Below are positions 1-8,616 of a DNA stretch of 64,000 nt, in pieces. The first letter of the stretch is position 1. The number at the start of each line of letters is the position of its first letter. Source of the DNA: Dolomedes plantarius (lineage: Eukaryota > Arthropoda > Arachnida > Araneae > Dolomedidae); NCBI GenBank assembly GCA_907164885.2, contig OU015493.1, positions 60,546,435 to 60,610,434 of the forward strand, written 5' to 3'. The notes below the pieces were generated by a model. It had not been told where the DNA came from, made no database searches, and worked only from the letters and a program-made list of their open reading frames with translations. The translations under genes and the position numbers were made by a program.

Positions 1-782
1 ATATAGCCTGATCATATTTCTGAAGTATCATATTCTTTGATCAATTTGCTCCTTCTATCAACCTCTTCGCATTTATTTAATTATTTTCTGAATTTATTTG
101 TGCATTTTGTCTTTTACTGGTTCAATATTCCTTCATGTAGTAAATCCATTCTAGTTGAATACGCTATTTTATTTATCAATTAATCAAACTTACGTCTTTT
201 CAATTTTCTTTTTGCTCGTTATTTAGTTTAATTGCTTAATAATGTTGTCTTTTTTAAAAAATTGTTTATTTATTTATTTATTTATTATTATTATCATTAT
301 TATTATTATTTAAAAATTTTATTTATCATTCTCACCTAATTTTTTCTTTTATTTTCCAAATGCTACTCGTCGCTGAACATCTATGGAATTTTATACGTCA
401 TGTCTTCTTCCGTATGTGAGAAACTTTTGGAAAACATCTCATTCTGTACTGTCTACTTAGGTATGCATTTTAATTTTTATTAATTGACTACATGACCTTG
501 TTAAATTATGTTTTACTTTGCTATCACATACTTTTTATGATCCTTACCTGTATGTTTATACCTTAAATATTGAATTAATTCTATTGTGCTTCCTCTTTAT
601 TCATGTTTACGATTTTTATTTATTGATTGACCGATTTCTATCACTTTACCGTTTAATAATTGTTTCCAATTATTCGCACCTATCGTATATTAATGTACTC
701 ATCTCGCTGACTACTCAAACAATTATCCTCCGATATATGCATGCTTTATTTTTTGTTTCAATTTTCGCATTTTACTTGTCGC
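1..782. other. AT-rich flank of old gypsy element
   Basis: This is very AT-rich sequence with a low-complexity run of ATTT/ATT repeats around 250-316. I see no convincing coding region. Because the 8-bp target duplication at 775-782 recurs at 11264-11271, this stretch was originally contiguous with 11272 onward. It should therefore be the 3' part of the minus-strand gypsy element whose integrase tail lies at 11398-11930, possibly its 3' UTR or LTR. No LTR boundary could be found. Confidence 0.4.
775..782. repeat. Target-site duplication, left copy
   Basis: CTTGTCGC lies directly next to the left inverted repeat at 783 and is repeated exactly at 11264-11271, next to the right inverted repeat. 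Confidence 0.85.
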
Positions 783-1648
783 CAGTGGCGTACGCAAGGG
801 GGGGTTGATGGGGGTCATAACCCCCCCCCATTGGTTCTGATTACATATATTATTTAATTAGGTTTAAGCTTTGCACTGATTGCTCAAAACTACTCTTTCA
901 TAGTAATAGTCCAGTCAAATTAGCTCAAAATGGTGGCGAATCATGCATTAAAGTAAGGGGTTGAGATTTTTTCAGGAATGTGTCGGGGTTGGTTCCCTGA
1001 GCAACGCCTAATAAAGTCCTCTCTATTTCAGGAGCCGCGGGGTAGGGGGTGGGGTGGGGGTCAAAAGGTCACTTTTTTCAGTTTTCGGCGTTTATCTCGA
1101 AAACGGTGCGTCGCACATAAAATTGTCTAACCCAAAAGTTAAAGCTTGTAAAATTCCCTTCCAGATGGTATACCATGTTTGTACCCAAGTGTTACCGTTT
1201 TCGAGATATGAGCCGTTGAATATGAAAATTTTCAAAAAAAGTGGTAGCGGTTCAGGTATCTCGTCAAACTTCCTCTTCTAACTATTTCCCCTTCCATTTC
1301 TCAGAAAACTCGTGATAGAGAAAGTTGTATAGCGAAAGATTTCCTTCAAAAATGTATATTGTTATGCTAATTTATCTTCACCAGGTAAACAGTTAGAGCG
1401 TTTTGAAGTTTAGGGGTACTTTTCAACATTTTGCTAGTAAAATGCTCGTTACTCAAGTTTCGCTTGCAAGGTCAGAAACTCTTTTAATCACTTTGTATGC
1501 TGTTTAATTAGATACGTATAGTATTCATAACCCATATAAATAATAAATTATGTATACCTGTACGTATAATGTATATCTCATAATACACAGAAGAACACTT
1601 GTAGTACAAAGGAGGAAGTAAGAAAACAAACCAAAATGTATAAAAGTT
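783..1648 (+). repeat. Left long terminal inverted repeat
   Basis: About 866 bp that is repeated in inverted orientation at 10506-11263, with indels and scattered substitutions. The outer 100 bp contains runs of G and of C, and the left copy is about 100 bp longer there. Recognisable shared stretches include the 'tttatctcgaaaacgg' and 'gagatatgagccgttgaa' segments. The inner edge includes CCAAAATGTATAAAAGT, so an ATG at 1636 reads into the element just as the ATG at 10517 does on the other side. A 75-codon open frame at 1054-1281 lies wholly in the repeat and is not convincing as a gene. Confidence 0.85.
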
Positions 1649-1799
1649 GTTCATATAATCAAAAAATGGTTATCAAAAGTAAGTTCAAACAACAGTTACT
1701 TACATTAAATATATTATATACAATTTATTTCATCAACTGCTTTACTATATATTAAAAGCCGCCAATCTGATACTTCGGAAAATGTTTCAAACAAGTCAA

Positions 1800-2059
1800 A
1801 GTCTTCACTATCATTTTAGCTTCTGTAGAATGTCTGAATTTTCACGAACTGATTTCCCATAAAGGTGGCATCCCACTATAATGCTACGATCAAAGTCACT
1901 AAGCTCCTTTGACTTACTCATTGTCTCACAAACGCATAAATATGACCTGACAAACCACTACCAATACATTTATAGCTTTTGGTTACGCATCAAATTACGC
2001 TACCTGCTAGATCCACTTCTTTAGGGGGGGTGTCCGGATACTTTTGGCCAGATAGTGTA
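1800..2059 (-). pseudogene. Tc1-like transposon 5' fragment
   Basis: Read on the minus strand from 2059, this begins with a Tc1-type terminal repeat (ACACTATCTGGCCAAAAG) followed by a leader. An ATG at 1921 opens a frame beginning MSKSKELSDFDRSIIVGC, typical of the N-terminal helix-turn-helix of Tc1 transposases. The frame stops near 1812 and no DDE core follows, so only the 5' end of the element survives. It lies inside the long-TIR element, next to the Gmr1-like insertion. No second terminal repeat was found to the left. Confidence 0.65.
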
Positions 2060-2181
2060 TAACGTATTATTGAATATTAATGAATTATATAAATTATTAA
2101 ATTTGCTTAATGGGGTCAGAACGAGCAAAGAAAAATGAAAGGTACCTGTGGTGATTGAGATCATGCTCATTTGATCGGGGC

Positions 2182-2474
2182 TGTACCGTAACTTGGCCAA
2201 TAAATCACACATTCACTTTATGAAAGACATCAGGTAGCGTTTTCTTAACTTTATTCACGGCACAGAACACACACACACTATATACAACAGAATTATATAC
2301 AAGAAGTAAAACACATCACCACACACGAACTTATCTATCAAGCGTCCCCCCTCTCACACGAGGGTAATGACCTTCTCCCCACCAATTCTTTTCTTCTTGA
2401 CGCATGCGCTTAGAAACAGCTCGGGAGACTAACTCGCACGCAGACTTTTTGGGGGTGAGATATAGTACGGTACA
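2182..2474 (-). repeat. 3' LTR of Gmr1-like element
   Basis: 293 bp, matching 8324-8616 with no difference found by eye. The polyadenylation signal AATAAA (minus strand) lies at 2250-2255. Confidence 0.93.
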
Positions 2475-2492
2475 ACTCCTCTCCTCCCCGAG
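2475..2492 (-). promoter_or_regulatory. Polypurine tract of Gmr1-like element
   Basis: Immediately upstream of the 3' LTR on the minus strand the sequence is GGGGAGGAGAGGAGT, directly abutting the LTR start TGTACC. This is the expected position and composition for the plus-strand primer of LTR-element reverse transcription. Confidence 0.8.
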
Positions 2493-2844
2493 GACTTTTC
2501 GAGCAGGTTGTTCTGCGAGAAAAGGTAGGGAAAAACAAAACACAGCGAAAGAAAACAGTGCAGTGCCAAGGCTGAAAGTTACAGTGGCAATACATAAACT
2601 TAAAATACTTTAAATGCTATAAGTAATAGAAATCATACATAACACAAAATTCAACATATACTAATAACAGGAAGAAATTATTATGGAATTAGTACAATAG
2701 TTTAATATTGTTTACAACAGAAACCTTCCTTTTCTACTATTTCTTTTCTTAGGCAAATAAAAACAAGCAAAACGAACAGTCTTTACAAAAATAAACTTCA
2801 TAAAATAAACAAAATTAAACAGTGAGAAAGGATTTTTTTTTCGT

Positions 2845-5800
2845 TTAATCTGGCCATGGAACACGGCTAAGGCTATCAGCATTTTTGTGTAAAGTTCCTC
2901 GACGATGCACTACTTCATAATTGTATGGTTGAAGTCCTAATGCCCAACGCATTAATCTGGGGTTTGAGCTGGCATTTGTACTGAGCCACACTAATGGATT
3001 GTGGTCGGTTTGTATTTTGAATTTTTGTCCATCAAGATAACAATGCAGTTTCTTTACAGCCCAAACGATAGCGGCACATTCCTTCTCAGTGGTAGAATAA
3101 CGTCTTTCCGTTTCAGAGAATTTCTTACTGAGAAACAGCACTGGATGTTCTTCTCCTTGGTCGTCCACCTGAGAAAGAACGATTCCCATTCCTAAATCGG
3201 AAGCATCGGTTTGAAGTAAAAATTCTCGACTAAAATCAGGTGCATATAAGACTGGTTGACAACTAAGAATCCTTTTTAATTCGTGAAAAGCAGACTCACA
3301 CTCTGGCGACCAATTTATACACCCTCTTTTATTTTTTCCTTTCAAAGCTTCAGTTAAAGGTGCAGCAATTACCGAAAACATGGGAATATATCGGCGATAA
3401 TAGCCGGCTAACCCAAGGAAAGCTCGTATTTCAGTTTTAGTAGATGGAGCTGGGAACTGTTTGATAGCCTGGACTTTTAACTCGGCAGGTCTTCTTTGGT
3501 TCTGTCCAATATAGTGTCCCAAATATTTGACATATTCTTGTGCAAACATACACTTTGAAGGTTTAATTGTTAGGTTTGATTTTGAAATTCTGTTTAGGAC
3601 TTTATCTAAATGTTTAACGTGATCTTCCCAATCACTAGAAAAAATTGCTACATCATCTAAATATGGCACGGCGAATTCTTCACACCCTTGCAATAATTCA
3701 GCCATCATTTTGCTAAAAAAGTACGGGGCATTCTTTAGCCCGAATGGCATTCGTAAAGGACGATAACTTCCAAAACTGATAACAAATGCCGCCAATTTTT
3801 GCGATCTTTGCCTGAGAGGTATCTGCCAGTACCCCTTGGCAAGGTCTAGGACAGTAATGAATTTCGCCGAAGAAACAAGTTCTACTCTTTCTTCGATGTT
3901 TGGGAGAGGAAAATATTCAGTCTTTGTGACTTCATTTAGCCTGCGATAGTCAATGCATGGTCTTGGATCTCTGCCTGGAACCTCTACAAGGATCATGGGA
4001 GATGTGTAATCAGATACTCCAACCTCAATGACTTTATATTGCAACATCTTTTCAATTTCGCATCTCAAAATTTCAGTCTGTCTGGGAGACATTCGATATG
4101 GTTTTGCTCTTACCGATTTATCATCTATTAATTCTATGTCATGTTCAACCAGATGTGTCATACCAGGCTTATTAGAAAAGGATTTAGAATATTTTAATAA
4201 AAGATCCTGCAACTGCTGAATTTGACAGGATTCCAATCTTTTCTCCAACTGACTCTCTTGGACAATTTCAGCAAAATTAAAAATATTGGGATTTGACTCC
4301 ATGCTTGGGAAATCAATGTAAAGCTCTGGTTGTTCAACAGCTTCGCTACAATCTAGAAAATTAATCAATTCTGGTCTCGAATGGTAGGGTTTCAAAAGGT
4401 TTACATGATAAATTTGGGACGTTTCTTTCTTATTCGGCGTGCTGACGATGTAGTTAGTATCCGAAATCTTACTCAGAATTGTTCCTGGTCCGGTCCACTG
4501 GACTGCCAGCTTATTTGTTTTATTTGTAGCCAAAATGAGAACTAAATCTCCTTCTTTAAACTCTCTTTTCACAGCGTTCTTATCATACCACGTCTTCCGT
4601 TTACTTTGAACCTCTTCCATTTTTTCAACCGCAAGCTCTTGACATCTCTTAAGTCTATTTAGCAATTCAAAAACGTATTCGACAACTGTATTCTCAACTT
4701 CAGGCGGATGCAACAAACTCTCATACAATAATGTCAGGGGAGTTCTCAAATTCTTGCCATGCACTAACTCCGCTTGTGTAAACCCTGTGCTTTCATGAGT
4801 TACAGTTCGTAATGCAAAGAGAGCTGAGTGAATATGTTGTTCCCAATCTGGTGCGGCTTCTAAGCAAAGAACTCGTAAAATACGCTTTATCGTACGATGG
4901 AAACGTTCTATGGGATTACTCTGAGGATGATAAACAGAGCTATGAGCAATCTTGATTCCAAATCGTGTCAAAAATTCCGTTGTAAGAGCACTCATGAAGG
5001 ATGTTCCTTGGTCACATTGAATTTCCTTTGGAAACCCCATTCGGCTGAAAATTTGCAGTAAAGCATCTACAACAGATACTGAACTAATATCTGTGACAGC
5101 GACCGCATCCGGATATTTCGATGATAAACACATTGCAGTGATTATATATTTCTTCCCAGTAGGTGTAACAGGTAATGGTCCACACGCATCTACATTTATT
5201 TTAGAAAAAACTTCTTGAATAACAGGAACAATTTTCATTGGAGCTTTCTTTTTGTCATTTGGTTTTCCTGCTCTCTGACAAGCATCACAACTGCGTACAT
5301 AATTTTCCACCTCTTGGAAACACTTTGGCCAGAAAAAATGTCTTGCCAAAATATCCTTGGTCTTTGTCACGCCGAGATGTGCTGAAGTACCTTCGTGGCA
5401 TAGAGCTTTTAAACGCTCTCGATATTCTTCAGGAATAATTAGTAATAGCCTTTGTTTTCCGGTTTTATCAAATTTTCTTTTCAACAGCAAGTTACCTTTC
5501 ACGATATAAATTTCTTTGGACGTATCTGCAGATGAGGTTTCACCTGCCTTTTCAAACAATGGCTGCAAATCCTTGCATTGCTTCTGTGCAATAGCAAAAG
5601 TCTCCTTATCTACTTTCAAAAGTGAGAGGGAGGGGTCATCCTCTTTTATACACGGAAGAAATGATTGATTCTTGTCCAACTCACTATCTTCCTGATGGAC
5701 TGTTGCACTTTCTAATTCAGTTGTCGCTTCTTCTTTTTCTTCAAGCTCTCTTTGAAGCTGTTTTTCCCTTCTTGTCTGCATTGCATTCAACTGGCATGGG

Positions 5801-7311
5801 AGAACATTTTGTTCCTTCATGTCATTTAGCAAAGAAGCAGTTCTGTTTCCTAACAAATATCTGCCTTGATCTAATTCATCCCTAATTACTGCTGCCTTCG
5901 TGATAACAATTCCAAAGTCACCAACCAGTTTCACTTCAGCTAAGGGTAAACAGGTGGGAGCAAGATCTAAAGGTTGTTGTACCCATACATGTTCTCCAGT
6001 AAACATATTTGGAGTGATGTATTTTTGGCATACAATGTCTATACTTGCTCCAGAATCCCGTAAAATAGGCATGTCAAATCCATTTACTTGCCCCATCGTG
6101 GTATAGGGTAGCAAAAACTCGTCTTCGCCTCCTCCGATTCGATTTACGCTTGCAGCTGATTCCGGGATTTTCTTCAGTTTAGGGCACTGAGGTCTGATGT
6201 GCTGATAAGAGCCACATTCATAACATTGCGGTCGTCTTCTTTTTTCAAAAATTTCATCTCTTTTTGGCCATCTGGGTTGCTCTATCCTCTGTTGGACTTC
6301 AGCTCTAGCCTGAGTGTTATTCTCTAACTTGTCTCTAGAGTCAGAAGCAAATTTCTGTTTGGACTTCGGAGCAAATCTTTCTTCAGTTTTGTTAAGATTA
6401 TTTTTCTTTCTAACATTCCCTCTGACATTTTCATAAGCATCAAGTTTTGCTGCCAAATCACTCGGAGAAATCATTTCCATCCATTCGTCAATAAAGTGAT
6501 CACGAATTTCGACGGGAACACGGCGTTTTAATTGATCAGTTACCATTAATTTAAGTAACTGTTCAAAAGTTGAGATTCCTAAACCCTTCACCCACTCTCT
6601 GCAATAATTTTCCAGTTCATACACATAGTCTCCCCATGTTGACTCGGCACCTCTCTGATGCTTAACAAATTTCTGGCGAAATTTTTCAGGACTAAGTTTG
6701 AACCTCTTCAGGAGCAAATTCTTGACATGCTCGTACCTTTTAGCGTCTTCTGCAGGTTCACGAGCTATCAACTCTGTTACATCATAGGGAAGCAATCCTA
6801 GAAGATGGGACACCCAATCTACAGACTCAATCTGTGCCCATTCAGCTTGTCTCTCAAAAAGTTGGAGGTACAAGCTAATATCGCTTTCTTTTTCATCAAA
6901 CCTTTGAATCAATTGCCGGAGGTCAACTTTCGAACGAGAGGATTCACTACTAACTGGTCTTGCAACAGTTTCAAGTCTTAATTTTTCCAATTCAAATTCA
7001 TGTTCTTTTCTCCTTTTCTGCTCCTCAAATTCTCGTTCTTCTCTCTTTTTCTTCTCCTCAAATTCTCGTTCTTCTCTCTTTTTCTTCTCCTCAAATTCTC
7101 GCTCTTCTCTCCTTTTCTTCTCTTCTTCTCGTTCTTTCCTGCTGTCTATGATTACAGTAAGTTGTTCCATGACAAAATCTTCTTCATAATTTTTGCTCTC
7201 TATAATCAGGTTCTTGATGTCGGCTATTTTAAATTCAGCCCTTACTTCTAAACCTAATTCTTCAGCTAAAAGTTTTAGATCTTCTTTCTTTCCTCGACCA
7301 AGAAAAGCCAT
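2845..7311 (-). CDS. Gag-Pol polyprotein, integrase before RT
   Basis: A single uninterrupted frame of 1488 codons from the ATG at 7311; the open frame extends 10 codons upstream without an ATG. Order by residue: charged coiled coil with KKREEREFEE repeats (about 50-115); SCAN-like capsid region (about 205-295); CCHC zinc knuckle C363-C366-H371-C376; aspartic protease motif DSGA (from D419); integrase zinc domain H639/H645/C675/C678; integrase core D708, D767, E802; GPY/F-type module with WTGP near 939; reverse transcriptase with D1156 and YLDD at 1217-1220; RNase H with D1369, E1409, D1436 and D1479. All catalytic residues are present. The product should support cytoplasmic particle assembly, reverse transcription and integration. 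There is no stop or frameshift between Gag and Pol. Confidence 0.95.
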   Translation of the reverse strand: MAFLGRGKKEDLKLLAEELGLEVRAEFKIADIKNLIIESKNYEEDFVMEQLTVIIDSRKEREEEKKRREEREFEEKKKREEREFEEKKKREEREFEEQKRRKEHEFELEKLRLETVARPVSSESSRSKVDLRQLIQRFDEKESDISLYLQLFERQAEWAQIESVDWVSHLLGLLPYDVTELIAREPAEDAKRYEHVKNLLLKRFKLSPEKFRQKFVKHQRGAESTWGDYVYELENYCREWVKGLGISTFEQLLKLMVTDQLKRRVPVEIRDHFIDEWMEMISPSDLAAKLDAYENVRGNVRKKNNLNKTEERFAPKSKQKFASDSRDKLENNTQARAEVQQRIEQPRWPKRDEIFEKRRRPQCYECGSYQHIRPQCPKLKKIPESAASVNRIGGGEDEFLLPYTTMGQVNGFDMPILRDSGASIDIVCQKYITPNMFTGEHVWVQQPLDLAPTCLPLAEVKLVGDFGIVITKAAVIRDELDQGRYLLGNRTASLLNDMKEQNVLPCQLNAMQTRREKQLQRELEEKEEATTELESATVHQEDSELDKNQSFLPCIKEDDPSLSLLKVDKETFAIAQKQCKDLQPLFEKAGETSSADTSKEIYIVKGNLLLKRKFDKTGKQRLLLIIPEEYRERLKALCHEGTSAHLGVTKTKDILARHFFWPKCFQEVENYVRSCDACQRAGKPNDKKKAPMKIVPVIQEVFSKINVDACGPLPVTPTGKKYIITAMCLSSKYPDAVAVTDISSVSVVDALLQIFSRMGFPKEIQCDQGTSFMSALTTEFLTRFGIKIAHSSVYHPQSNPIERFHRTIKRILRVLCLEAAPDWEQHIHSALFALRTVTHESTGFTQAELVHGKNLRTPLTLLYESLLHPPEVENTVVEYVFELLNRLKRCQELAVEKMEEVQSKRKTWYDKNAVKREFKEGDLVLILATNKTNKLAVQWTGPGTILSKISDTNYIVSTPNKKETSQIYHVNLLKPYHSRPELINFLDCSEAVEQPELYIDFPSMESNPNIFNFAEIVQESQLEKRLESCQIQQLQDLLLKYSKSFSNKPGMTHLVEHDIELIDDKSVRAKPYRMSPRQTEILRCEIEKMLQYKVIEVGVSDYTSPMILVEVPGRDPRPCIDYRRLNEVTKTEYFPLPNIEERVELVSSAKFITVLDLAKGYWQIPLRQRSQKLAAFVISFGSYRPLRMPFGLKNAPYFFSKMMAELLQGCEEFAVPYLDDVAIFSSDWEDHVKHLDKVLNRISKSNLTIKPSKCMFAQEYVKYLGHYIGQNQRRPAELKVQAIKQFPAPSTKTEIRAFLGLAGYYRRYIPMFSVIAAPLTEALKGKNKRGCINWSPECESAFHELKRILSCQPVLYAPDFSREFLLQTDASDLGMGIVLSQVDDQGEEHPVLFLSKKFSETERRYSTTEKECAAIVWAVKKLHCYLDGQKFKIQTDHNPLVWLSTNASSNPRLMRWALGLQPYNYEVVHRRGTLHKNADSLSRVPWPD

Positions 7312-7693
7312 ATTTGTAGGCAAATAGCTTCGTAGACTCACAAAATTTAGGACTATTCAAACAGAAATCGAAATTACTGGCTCAAATAAAAAATGGCTAA
7401 CTATAACTTTTGTCACTATCCCAAGTAGAACAACAGTAAATAGATTTACTTAAACTTAAAATAATTAAGTAAAGCTTTGTTTTTTTTTATTAAAACGATA
7501 TAAAATCTCAATTTAAGTAACTGACTATACTTCTGTTTCAGAAACGTAACTAAAATGATTACTTTGGATTTCCTTGAAATCAATTATTCATACGTAACAT
7601 AATATATTTTACACATGCAACACTCAATGCCAATTTCAAAATAATTAACACAATTAAATACACTTATTTAAAATATCTAAAATATTTCTATCT

Positions 7694-8110
7694 GAGCAAT
7701 GATGCTCCACCTGTTAGCATGATATACATAGAATTACGACAAATTAATTCCGTTTACGACAATTCTTAGATTTTAAAAACTGTGCACTTCAGAACGTAAA
7801 TATATATATATATATATATATACACAAGAAATAATAATAGTTGGCATTGATGCCCCACGACACTTTAAAAAAAATCATACAAAATGAGCTTTGTGATGAC
7901 TAACTTAGTTTCTTAATTTTTGCAATGATGCAATAACTCAATAGCATTGATACCCAATAAAACAAAACAAAAAAAAATATATATATATTCTTTCAATAGA
8001 ACAATGATGTTCGCATTAATACACCATGGCAATGATGCCAAGAATATAAACAAAAGTTTCAATTGAGCAATGATGCTTAAACATTTAATTAATTCAATGG
8101 CAATGATGCC
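7694..8110 (-). repeat. Array of covarying mini-hairpins in 5' leader
   Basis: Between the 5' LTR and the Gag start, seven perfect small inverted repeats share the core CA-(A/T)TGA-TG with different but matching flanks. They are GAGCA/TGCTC (7694-7707), GGCA/TGCC (7843-7854), TTGCA/TGCAA (7920-7933), GAACA/TGTTC (7999-8012), TGGCA/TGCCA (8027-8040), AGCA/TGCT (8066-8077) and GGCA/TGCC (8099-8110). Degenerate copies lie near 7943 and 8013. In the element's RNA (minus strand) these are 4-5 bp stems closing UCAU or UCAA loops. Flanks that change in compensating pairs argue for structure. The role is unknown; RNA packaging or protein binding is a guess. Confidence 0.6.
7801..7822. repeat. AT microsatellite in leader
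   Basis: A (TA)n run of about 22 bp in the 5' leader of the Gmr1-like element. Confidence 0.8.
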
Positions 8111-8323
8111 CAAGGAAAAATACACTTAATCTATATTTCTTTTCATCAGAACAATAAAAGCATTTTCACTTTTGCCACTGCAACAAACAGGAAACAAAAA
8201 ATTGCTTGGCACTCACCGATCTTGCTTCTAAATCCAAACTCGCCATTTCGAACGAAGGCAGGTATTCAGCTCACATCTGCATCGTCGGTGGATTTCGTAC
8301 CACCGCTATCCACCATTTAAAGC

Positions 8324-8616
8324 TGTACCGTAACTTGGCCAATAAATCACACATTCACTTTATGAAAGACATCAGGTAGCGTTTTCTTAACTTTATTCAC
8401 GGCACAGAACACACACACACTATATACAACAGAATTATATACAAGAAGTAAAACACATCACCACACACGAACTTATCTATCAAGCGTCCCCCCTCTCACA
8501 CGAGGGTAATGACCTTCTCCCCACCAATTCTTTTCTTCTTGACGCATGCGCTTAGAAACAGCTCGGGAGACTAACTCGCACGCAGACTTTTTGGGGGTGA
8601 GATATAGTACGGTACA
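8324..8616 (-). repeat. 5' LTR of Gmr1-like element
   Basis: 293 bp and the same by eye as 2182-2474. On the minus strand it reads TGTACCGTA...TACGGTACA, with an AATAAA polyadenylation signal in its second half. A TATATAA-like segment lies upstream of that signal. Confidence 0.93.

Larger units (their letters stand above)
2182..8616 (-). mobile_element. Gmr1-like Ty3/gypsy LTR retrotransposon, full length
   Basis: A complete minus-strand LTR element of 6435 bp. It has two 293-bp LTRs with termini TGTACCGTA...TACGGTACA, a 4-bp target duplication GGGC (2178-2181 and 8617-8620), a purine-rich tract against the 3' LTR and one long Gag-Pol frame. The LTRs appear identical base for base and the frame is unbroken, so insertion was recent. 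Domain order is Gag, protease, integrase, RT, RNase H. Integrase before RT is the mark of Gmr1-like gypsy elements and differs from the usual gypsy order. No env-like frame follows Pol. It interrupts the remnant of the PIN-like gene. Confidence 0.95.

Noticed and set aside
518..808. 96-codon frame
   Set aside because: Hydrophobic translation of AT-rich DNA running across an element boundary, so it cannot be an original gene.
1054..1281. 75-codon frame repeated in both terminal inverted repeats
   Set aside because: The frame is shifted and truncated in the other copy and shows no domain. Shared DNA explains its conservation.
2331..2613. Overlapping open frames in and beside the LTR on both strands
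   Set aside because: They lie in a 293-bp LTR repeated at 8324-8616 and in the polypurine-tract region; no domain or start context supports coding.
7694..8110. CRISPR array or satellite interpretation of the mini-hairpins
   Set aside because: Spacing is irregular, only a short core is constant, and the context is the leader of a eukaryotic retrotransposon.
2845..8323. Env gene (endogenous retrovirus status) for the Gmr1-like element
   Set aside because: No frame of useful length, signal peptide or membrane segment lies between Pol and the 3' LTR.
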